A stretch of 64,000 nucleotides of DNA from Algihabitans sp965233705 (GTDB lineage: Bacteria; Pseudomonadota; Alphaproteobacteria; Kiloniellales; DSM-21159), in contig CBDDTF010000001.1 in assembly GCA_965233705.1 (NCBI GenBank), positions 310,001-374,000 of the forward strand, read 5' to 3'. Shown in pieces: positions 57,910 through 64,000 of the stretch. A model generated the notes under the pieces. It made no database searches. It was not told where the DNA came from and saw only the letters and a program-made list of their open reading frames with translations. The translations under genes were made by a program, and so were the position numbers. Each line of letters starts with the position of its first letter. The first letter of the stretch is position 1.

Positions 57910-58143
57910 ATGACCACCTTGACGGTTCGAAACCTCGACGAGGCCGTGGTCGCCCGGCTGAAGCAAAGGGCACGCGAACACGGACGATCGCTGGAAAGCG
58001 AAGTGCGCGACCTTCTCGCCCATTACGCGAACAAGCCGACGCCGGCGGAAATGAAGCGCCTGGCGCAGCGGATCGCTGCGACGACGGACCCCGCACGCCA
58101 GACAGACAGCGTCGATTTGCTGCGCGAGGATCGCAGCCGGTGA
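57910..58143 (+). CDS. FitA/VapB-type ribbon-helix-helix antitoxin
   Basis: A 77-residue antitoxin. The N-terminus TTLTVRNLDEAVVARLKQRA and EHGRSLESEVRDLLAHYA form a ribbon-helix-helix DNA-binding domain of the FitA/Arc type; the C-terminal part should wrap the toxin. GGAG lies upstream of the ATG. It overlaps the toxin start by 4 nt (GTGA). Antitoxins of this type usually repress their own promoter, so the pair may have its own control inside the SOS operon. Confidence 0.9.
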   Translation: MTTLTVRNLDEAVVARLKQRAREHGRSLESEVRDLLAHYANKPTPAEMKRLAQRIAATTDPARQTDSVDLLREDRSR

Positions 58144-58955
58144 CTTGGGTGGTGGATGCCAGTGTCGCGATCAAGTGGTTCATCGCGGAGCCGGGCCACG
58201 AGACCGCCCTGGCCGTGATGGAGCGCGGAGCTCTGGCAGCGCCCGAGCTTCTGCTGGCCGAGGTAACGAACGTCGCCGCGAAGAAGGCGCGCCGCGGCGA
58301 GATTGCCGCCGAGACCGCCCGCGCCATCGACAAGGCGCTCGGCTCGCGGTTCGTCGACCTCTACCCGCTAGAGCCGCTCAGCGGCGGCGCTCTCGACCTC
58401 GCGCTGGCGCTGGAGCACCACCTCTACGACTGTCTTTACCTGACCTTGGCGCAACGGCTATCGACTGCCTTCCTTACCTTCGATGCCAAGTTTCACGCGA
58501 AGGCAGAGGCCCTGGGGCTGGGCGCGCATGTCGAATTGCTGTCGACAAGCCAGTTCGCGCTTTCCGAGCCAGACATTGCGGAGATCCTAAGGCTTGAAGA
58601 GACCATAAAGCGCACGCAAGACATCCTCAGGGACAGTGACCCGAAAGGCACCGCCCGGCCGACACCTACAAGCGACTTCACGATCAAGGCGGACAGGAAG
58701 TCGCCGTCCCGGTGCGCCTTGCGCAAGCTCCTGCGGACTTGGCCGCCGCAGAAAATCACCGACTTCATTGCCATTTGCTCGATCGGCGCGGAGACCCCGG
58801 CGTCGTTCGGGACAGCCGACGCGCGCGACCTGGAGGGCGCTCGACACAGGGCGCGACGCCTCGCGGAAGACTGGCCCGGCGGGGCGAGCGCCCAAAACTA
58901 TGTCGAGAGCCTGATCGTCTACTTCGAACGGGGCTTACGGCTTCTCGGGCGATGA
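58140..58955 (+). CDS. PIN-domain (VapC-type) toxin with extra C-terminal domain
   Basis: A 271-residue protein starting at GTG. Residues 1-135 are a VapC-type PIN ribonuclease domain with acidic residues in VVDASVAIKWF, LLLAEVTNVAAKKA, HHLYDCLYLTLA and FLTFDAKF. VapC proteins are normally 130-140 residues. The remaining 130 residues (EILRLEETIKRTQDILRDSD onward, with SPSRCALRKLLRTWPPQKIT and ASAQNYVESLIVYFERGLRL) match nothing I recognise, and that DNA is somewhat less GC-rich. The stop overlaps the dnaE2 start by 4 nt, so the toxin and the polymerase are translationally coupled. Confidence 0.85.
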   Translation: MTWVVDASVAIKWFIAEPGHETALAVMERGALAAPELLLAEVTNVAAKKARRGEIAAETARAIDKALGSRFVDLYPLEPLSGGALDLALALEHHLYDCLYLTLAQRLSTAFLTFDAKFHAKAEALGLGAHVELLSTSQFALSEPDIAEILRLEETIKRTQDILRDSDPKGTARPTPTSDFTIKADRKSPSRCALRKLLRTWPPQKITDFIAICSIGAETPASFGTADARDLEGARHRARRLAEDWPGGASAQNYVESLIVYFERGLRLLGR

Positions 58956-61900
58956 GCACCGCCGCCCCCGCTTACGCCGAGCTGGCCGCGCAGACCAACT
59001 TCTCCTTCCTGCGCGCCGGCTCTCACCCCGAGGAGCTGGTGACCGCGGCCAAGACGCTGGGTCTGGCGGCGCTGGGGGTGGCCGACCACAACTCCCTGGC
59101 CGGGGTCGTGCGCGCCCACGCCGCGGCCCGCGAGGCGGGCCTGCGGCTGCTGGTGGGTGCGCGCCTGGCGCCGGCCGCCGACGCCGCCCCGCCCTGGCCG
59201 GAGCTGATCTGCTACCCCAGGGACCGCGCCGCCTACGGCCGCCTGTGCAAGCTGCTGACCCGGGGCAAGCGCCGCACCACCAAGGGGGCCTGCGACCTGG
59301 GCTTTGACGAGATCCTGGCGGCGCTGCCGGGCCAGGTCTGCATCGTGCTGCCGCCCGAGCCGCCCGCGCCGGCATCCGGGGGGGAGTTGGGGGCGGAGTT
59401 GGAAGCCGACTTCGCCGCCCGGCTCCGCGCCCTGGCCCGGGCCGCGCCGGGCGACGTCTACCTGGGCGCGAGCTGGCGCCACCGCGGCGACGACGCCCGG
59501 CGCCTGACGCGCCTGGCCGGGCTGGCCGAGACCTGCGGCACGCCGCTGGTGGCGGTCGGCGACGTGCGGCTGCACCATCCGGCCCGCAAGCCGCTGCTCG
59601 ACACGCTGACCTGCATCCGCACGGGGGTGACGATCGACGCCGCCGGCTGGCGGCTGGAGGCCAACGCCGAGCGCCACCTCAAGGGCCCGGCCGAGATGGC
59701 GCGGCTGTTCGCCGCCTGGCCCGAGGCCCTGGCGCGCAGCACGGAGATCGTCGGCAAGTGCCGCTTCTGCCTGGACGAGCTGCGCTACGACTACCCGATC
59801 GAGCCGAGCCAGGCCGGGCGCACGCCGCAGCAGGAGCTGGAGCATCTGGTCCGCCAGGGCGCGGCCGAGCGCTACCCGCCCGCGCTCCACCCGGCGGGCG
59901 TGCCGGCGCGGGTGCAGGCCGCGCTCGACCACGAGCTCGCCCTGATCGCCGAGCTGGACTACGCCGCCTACTTCCTGACGGTGCACGACCTGGTGCGCTT
60001 CGCGCGCGAACGGGGCATCCTCTGCCAGGGCCGCGGCTCGGCGGCCAACTCGGCGGTCTGCTACTGCCTGGGCATCACCGCCGTCGACCCGGCCGAAAGC
60101 GAGCTGCTGTTCGAGCGCTTCATCTCGGCCGAGCGCGGCGAACCCCCCGACATCGACGTCGACTTCGAGCACGCGCGGCGCGAGGAGGTGATCCAGCACA
60201 TCTACGCCAAGTACGGCCGCGACCACGCCGGCCTGGCCGCCACGGTGATCTGCTACCGCAGCCGCGGCGCCCTGCGCGAGGTGGGCAAGGCCCTCGGCCT
60301 GTCGGAGGACCTGATCGGCGCGCTGGCCGGGCAGATCTGGGGCTGGTCCAGCGAGGGCGTGGAGGCGGCGCAGGTGCGCGCCCTGGGCCTCGACCCGGAG
60401 GAGCCGCGCCTGGCCCTGGTGCTGGCCCTGACCCGCGAGCTGATCGGCTTTCCCCGCCACCTCTCCCAGCACGTCGGCGGCTTCGTCATGACCCGCAGCC
60501 CGCTCGACGAGGTGGTGCCGATCGAGAACGCGGCGATGGCCGAGCGCACGGTGATCGAGTGGGACAAGGACGACCTGGAGACCCTCGGCCTGCTGAAGGT
60601 CGACGTGCTGGCCCTGGGCATGCTGACCTGCCTGCGCAAGGGCTTCGCCCTGCTGCAGCGGCACTATGGGCGGATGCTCGACCTGGCCAGCGTGCCGCCC
60701 GACGACCCGGCCGTCTACGATATGCTCTGCGCGGCCGACTCGCTGGGCGTCTTCCAGGTCGAATCCCGCGCCCAGATGACCATGCTGCCGCGCCTCAGGC
60801 CGCGCTGCTTCTACGACCTGGTGATCGAGGTGGCGATCGTGCGGCCCGGGCCGATCCAGGGCGACATGGTCCACCCCTACCTGCGCCGGCGCAACGGCGA
60901 GGAGCCGGTAGCCTACCCCTCGCGCGAGCTGGAGGCGGTGCTGGGCCGCACCCTGGGGGTGCCGCTGTTCCAGGAGCAGGCGATGAAGATCGCCATCGTC
61001 GCCGCCGGCTTCTCCCCCAGCGAGGCCGACCGCCTGCGCCGCGCCATGGCGACCTTCCGCAAGGGCGGGGTCATCCACGCCTTCCGCGACAAGATGATCG
61101 AGGGGATGGTGGCCAACGGCTACGCGCGCGACTTCGCCGAGCGCTGCTTCAAGCAGATCGAGGGCTTCGGCACCTACGGCTTTCCGGAAAGCCACGCCGC
61201 CAGCTTCGCCCTGCTGGTCTACGTCTCGGCCTGGATGAAGTGCCATCACCCCGAGGTCTTCGCCTGCGCCCTGCTGAACAGCCAGCCCATGGGCTTCTAC
61301 GCCCCGGCGCAGATCGTGCGCGACGCCCGCGAGCACGGCGTCGAGGTGCTGGAGCCCGACGTCAACCGCTCCGACTGGGACTGCAGCCTGGAGCCGGCGC
61401 GCAGCCGGCCGGGCATGGCGCTGCGCCTGGGGCTGCGGCAGATCCGCGGGCTGCCCCGCGCCGAGGCCGAGCGGCTGGTCGCGCGCCGCGGCAACGGCTA
61501 TCCCGACCCCTTGAGCCTCTGGCGCAAGGGAGAGGCGAGCGCCGCCGCCCTGGAGGCCCTGGCCCGGGCCGACGCCTTCCGCTCCATGGGGCTCGACCGG
61601 CGCGAGGCGCTCTGGGCGGTCAAGGGCCTGCCCCGCACGCGCCCGCTGCCGCTCTTCGCGGCAATGGGCGAGGAGGAGCGCGGCCCCGACCCCGAGGTGC
61701 GCCTGCCGCGGCTGAGCGAGAGCGAGCAGGTGGTGCAGGACTACGCCAGCCTGCGCCTGTCGCTGAAGGCGCACCCCCTGATCTTCCTGCGCGACGAGCT
61801 GGCGGCCCGGGGCTATCGTCCGACCCGCGAGCTGCGCACGGCGGCCGACGGCCGGCGCCTGGCCACCGCCGGGCTGGTGCTGGTCCGCCAGCGGCCGGGC

Positions 61901-62293
61901 AGCGCCAAGGGGGTGATCTTCATCACGATCGAGGACGAGACCGGCATCGCCAACCTGGTGGTCTGGCCCAAGGCCTTCGAAACCTTCCGTCCGGTGGTGC
62001 TGGGCGCCTCCCTGCTCGGCGTGCAGGGCCGGGTGCAGCGCGCCGGGGCGGTGATCCACCTGGTCGCCGACAGGCTGGTCGACCTTTCCGAGCGCCTGGC
62101 GACGCTGGAGACCCACCCGCGCAACCTGGTCGCGCCGCTGCCGCCCGGCCCCGGCGGCAAGCCCCCGGCGCCGCCCGACGCCCTGTTCCAGCGCGCCCTG
62201 GCCCGCGCCGACGAGGTCCGGCGTCCGCCCCTCGACCAGCGCGCGCCCAAGCCCCGCCGCCCCAAGCTGGTGCAGAGCCGGGACTTCCACTAG
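58952..62293 (+). CDS. dnaE2: Error-prone DNA polymerase DnaE2
   Basis: A 1113-residue C-family polymerase that copies damaged DNA together with ImuA and ImuB. A PHP-like N-terminus (AELAAQTNFSFLRAGSHPEE, GVADHNSLAGVVRAH) is followed by the palm domain with GRGSAANSAVCYCLGIT and PDIDVDFEHARR (catalytic Asp residues), FPRHLSQHVGGFV, and an OB-fold near the end (VIFITIEDETGIANLVVW). The length is normal. The start overlaps the toxin stop (ATGA). Its TAG stop forms the left edge of palindromic element E10. Confidence 0.95.
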   Translation: MSTAAPAYAELAAQTNFSFLRAGSHPEELVTAAKTLGLAALGVADHNSLAGVVRAHAAAREAGLRLLVGARLAPAADAAPPWPELICYPRDRAAYGRLCKLLTRGKRRTTKGACDLGFDEILAALPGQVCIVLPPEPPAPASGGELGAELEADFAARLRALARAAPGDVYLGASWRHRGDDARRLTRLAGLAETCGTPLVAVGDVRLHHPARKPLLDTLTCIRTGVTIDAAGWRLEANAERHLKGPAEMARLFAAWPEALARSTEIVGKCRFCLDELRYDYPIEPSQAGRTPQQELEHLVRQGAAERYPPALHPAGVPARVQAALDHELALIAELDYAAYFLTVHDLVRFARERGILCQGRGSAANSAVCYCLGITAVDPAESELLFERFISAERGEPPDIDVDFEHARREEVIQHIYAKYGRDHAGLAATVICYRSRGALREVGKALGLSEDLIGALAGQIWGWSSEGVEAAQVRALGLDPEEPRLALVLALTRELIGFPRHLSQHVGGFVMTRSPLDEVVPIENAAMAERTVIEWDKDDLETLGLLKVDVLALGMLTCLRKGFALLQRHYGRMLDLASVPPDDPAVYDMLCAADSLGVFQVESRAQMTMLPRLRPRCFYDLVIEVAIVRPGPIQGDMVHPYLRRRNGEEPVAYPSRELEAVLGRTLGVPLFQEQAMKIAIVAAGFSPSEADRLRRAMATFRKGGVIHAFRDKMIEGMVANGYARDFAERCFKQIEGFGTYGFPESHAASFALLVYVSAWMKCHHPEVFACALLNSQPMGFYAPAQIVRDAREHGVEVLEPDVNRSDWDCSLEPARSRPGMALRLGLRQIRGLPRAEAERLVARRGNGYPDPLSLWRKGEASAAALEALARADAFRSMGLDRREALWAVKGLPRTRPLPLFAAMGEEERGPDPEVRLPRLSESEQVVQDYASLRLSLKAHPLIFLRDELAARGYRPTRELRTAADGRRLATAGLVLVRQRPGSAKGVIFITIEDETGIANLVVWPKAFETFRPVVLGASLLGVQGRVQRAGAVIHLVADRLVDLSERLATLETHPRNLVAPLPPGPGGKPPAPPDALFQRALARADEVRRPPLDQRAPKPRRPKLVQSRDFH

Positions 62294-62764
62294 GGCGGTT
62301 TCCGATCGAGTGGAACCACGACGTGGGTCCGCCGATCGGCCCAAAACCGCCCTAAACCATAGTGTTAGAGTGGTGCTGTCCGACCTGGCGAATCGCAAAT
62401 GCGAGTCCCTCAGGTCGGAGCGCATCACGCCCAGCCTCTGGGTTCGGGCCTCTGGGTTCGGGCCTCTGGGTTCGGGCCTCTGGGTTCGGGCCTCTGGGTT
62501 CGGGCCTCTGGGTTCGGGCCTCTGGGTTCGGGCCTCTGGGTTCCGACCTCTGGGTTCCGACCTCTGGGTTCGGGCGGTTCTTGCCCGACCGGCGGACGCG
62601 CTGACGCGCGTCCAAACGGTCGCAAATCACTCTCGTGTGATGGTTCCGAAGTTCGGCAGAGGTCGCTGTGCCGAACTTCGGAACCTGAAGCGCACGAGAA
62701 AAGAAGGCTTGGTGTCCCGCTGGCCCCAAAATTCGATGCATCGCATTTCGGAGTCGGGACACTA
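62291..62764. repeat. Cluster of four palindromic elements (E10-E13) after dnaE2
   Basis: E10 (62291-62354) runs from TAGGGCGGTTTCCGATCG to CGATCGGCCCAAAACCGCCCTA. E11 (62366-62634) is an E7-like composite with a 14-bp tandem repeat inside. E12 (62631-62699) has arms GGTTCCGAAGTTCGGCA and TGCCGAACTTCGGAACC within TCTCGTG and CACGAGA edges. E13 (62711-62764) has GGTGTCCCG and CGGGACACTAG ends with AATTCGATGCATCGCATTT at the tip. They fill nearly all of the gap between the convergent dnaE2 and TRAP permease genes. Confidence 0.85.
62434..62573. repeat. 14-bp tandem repeat, ten copies
   Basis: Ten consecutive units of GCCTCTGGGTTCGG, the last three with C/A variants at the unit border. The same unit occurs four times at 36261-36316 in an equivalent position inside E7. 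There are no spacers, so this is not a CRISPR array. Confidence 0.95.
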
Positions 62765-62812
62765 GCCCAGGCTGCGATCGCATGGAGCCGCGCCCGCGGC
62801 GCCGCAGCGCGT

Positions 62813-64000
62813 TCAGGAGTTCCGGTCGACGGCGGCCCCGGCGGCGGTCCCGCGGGCGGGGCTGCCCCCGTGCGGGCTTCGCGCCCCGCCGCCCCGGGCG
62901 GCCAGGAGGTTGAGCAGCAGCAGCACGAGCAGCAGCGCGAAGCCGGCCGCCTCGGCCCTCGGGTCGGGCCAGAAGATCGCGATGCCGCCCGGCAGCGCCA
63001 GCAGCCGCTGCCACAGCCGCAGCGGCGCGAAGAGCTGGCCTTCCAGGGCGGCGGCGAAAGCCGCCAGCGCCACCACGGCGATCAGGCCGTTCCAGATCAC
63101 CAACAGGACCGGACCACCGACGATGATCACCTCGTTGTACACCATGAACAGCGGGATGATGTACAAGCCCTTGGCGAACTTCCACGCCTGGAAGGCCGTC
63201 TGCATCGGCTTGGCGCCGGCGATCGCCGCGCCGGCGAAGCCGGCCAGCGCCACCGGCGGCGTGACGTTGGAATCCTGGCTGTACCAGAAGACCAGCAGGT
63301 GGGCGACGAGCAGCGGCACCCCGAACTCCTCGGAGAGCGCCGGCCCGACCAGGATGACCAGCACGATGTAGGCCGCCGTCACCGGCAGCCCCATGCCGAG
63401 AATCAGGCTGGCGATGGCGACCAGCACCAGCGCCGGGAAGAGATAGCCGCCGGAGAAGGCCATCATCATCGCCGAGAACTTGAGCCCCAGGCCGGTGAGG
63501 CCGACCACGCCGACGATGATCCCCGCCACGGCGCAGGCGAGCGAGACCGCCACGGCGTTGCGCGCGCCGAGCTCCAGCGCCCTGAGGGTCAGCGTGACGC
63601 CGCGCCCGATCAGGGCGCGGAAGCCGGCCGCGCTGACCGCCTCGCCCGCCCGCGGCGCGGTGACCAGGAAGTCCCACAGCGCCCGCCCGGCGGCCACGGC
63701 GGCGACCGACAGGATCGCGTAGAAGCCGACGCGCAGCGGCGAATAGCCGGCGACCAGCAGGCCGATCAACACAGCCAGCGGCACCAGGAAGTGCCAGCCG
63801 TCGGCCAGCACCGCGCGCACGCTGCTGAGCTCGCTGGCGGGCAGCCCGCGCATGCCCTGCTTCACCGCGGCGATGTGAACCAGCAGGTAGACCGTCCCGA
63901 AGTAGAGGAAGGCCGGGAAGATCGAGACGAGCACGATCTGCAGATAGGGGATCTGCGTGAGCTCGCTCATCAGGAAGGCACCCGCGCCCATCAGCGGCGG
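62813..64000 (-). CDS. TRAP transporter fused permease, C-terminal part
   Basis: The C-terminal 395 or so residues of an inner-membrane TRAP permease of the fused 4TM/12TM type; the N-terminus lies beyond the window end. PPLMGAGAFLMSELTQIPYL, SLILGMGLPVTAAYIVLVIL, FWYSQDSNVTPPVALAGFAG and GAKPMQTAFQAWKFAKGLYI are typical of the DctM half in this group. The last 40 residues are a polar tail after a final helix (ALLLVLLLLNLLAA). Fused permeases normally pair with TAXI-type receptors, so it is not the obvious partner of the DctP-type receptor at 49.7 kb. Confidence 0.9.
   Translation of the reverse strand, partial: PPLMGAGAFLMSELTQIPYLQIVLVSIFPAFLYFGTVYLLVHIAAVKQGMRGLPASELSSVRAVLADGWHFLVPLAVLIGLLVAGYSPLRVGFYAILSVAAVAAGRALWDFLVTAPRAGEAVSAAGFRALIGRGVTLTLRALELGARNAVAVSLACAVAGIIVGVVGLTGLGLKFSAMMMAFSGGYLFPALVLVAIASLILGMGLPVTAAYIVLVILVGPALSEEFGVPLLVAHLLVFWYSQDSNVTPPVALAGFAGAAIAGAKPMQTAFQAWKFAKGLYIIPLFMVYNEVIIVGGPVLLVIWNGLIAVVALAAFAAALEGQLFAPLRLWQRLLALPGGIAIFWPDPRAEAAGFALLLVLLLLNLLAARGGGARSPHGGSPARGTAAGAAVDRNS

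Noticed and set aside
58919..62428. An 1169-codon minus-strand frame opposite dnaE2
   Set aside because: Long antisense frames are expected in DNA this rich in GC; dnaE2 has all its family motifs on the plus strand.
62434..62573. CRISPR array
   Set aside because: The repeat units are directly adjacent with no spacers, the unit is only 14 bp, and no cas gene is present.
62310..62765. Protein of repeated RASGFGPLGSGLWV units
   Set aside because: The frame exists only because a 14-bp DNA repeat cycles through the codon positions. It lies inside hairpin elements, and similar frames open on both strands.
62813..64000. Partner permease for the thiamin-regulated TRAP receptor
   Set aside because: The permease is of the fused type that usually works with TAXI receptors, while the receptor at 49.7 kb is DctP-type; they are also 13 kb apart with different control.

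Overview
The window is about 64 kb of very GC-rich chromosomal DNA from an alphaproteobacterium, most likely a salt-adapted member of the Rhodospirillales or a related order. The lineage is inferred from three things: a phosphatidylcholine synthase of the Pcs type, an imuA-imuB-dnaE2 mutasome, and an SOS box of the GAAC-N7-GAAC alphaproteobacterial form. The salt adaptation is inferred from two compatible-solute pathways side by side at the left end: glucosylglycerol (gpsA, a HAD phosphatase and ggpS, overlapping by 4 nt) and glycine betaine made from glycine (a fused double methyltransferase).

Layout. 1-7.1 kb: osmolyte genes. 7.6-11.5 kb: RhlE-type helicase, a secreted hypothetical protein, glycerol dehydrogenase. 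11.7-22.9 kb: a molybdenum/tungsten and formate-metabolism block (mobA, fdhD, tupBCA, an HTH/periplasmic-binding-fold regulator, a multi-cluster ferredoxin protein), with a family-5 solute-binding protein and an NlpC/P60 protein. 22.9-25.2 kb: IS630 plus IS481. 25.2-35.1 kb: NAD kinase, PQQ-type sugar dehydrogenase, gamma-glutamyltransferase, two orphan small genes in less GC-rich DNA, moaA, a Na+/Ca2+ antiporter. 35.1-36.2 kb: a second IS481. 36.5-43.5 kb: two ABC permeases, leucine dehydrogenase-family enzyme, pcs, acyl-CoA synthetase, ZntB. 43.7-46.8 kb: IS5 (IS427 group), IS630 and IS481 in a row; the last two repeat the 22.9-25.2 kb block. 46.8-54.5 kb: Usp, GST, pyrE, a TPP-riboswitch operon (TRAP binding protein, thiM, thiE), patatin, enoyl-CoA hydratase. 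54.6-62.3 kb: thioesterase and the SOS mutasome operon, which carries a toxin-antitoxin pair between imuB and dnaE2. 62.8-64 kb: a TRAP fused permease cut by the window end.

Three things stand out beyond the genes. First, a family of hairpin elements of about 60-140 bp with TA/CTAG edges sits mostly between genes; for seven unrelated genes the element edge is itself the TAG stop codon. All the IS copies here also sit at CTAG/TA, in several cases at the same junctions. Second, the region is full of short tandem repeats, mostly 15-bp units in frame, which build parts of signal peptides, N-termini and linkers of unrelated proteins. Third, two operons have unexpected members: a TRAP solute-binding protein under a TPP riboswitch, and a PIN-domain toxin translationally coupled to dnaE2. 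No rRNA, tRNA or CRISPR array was recognised.
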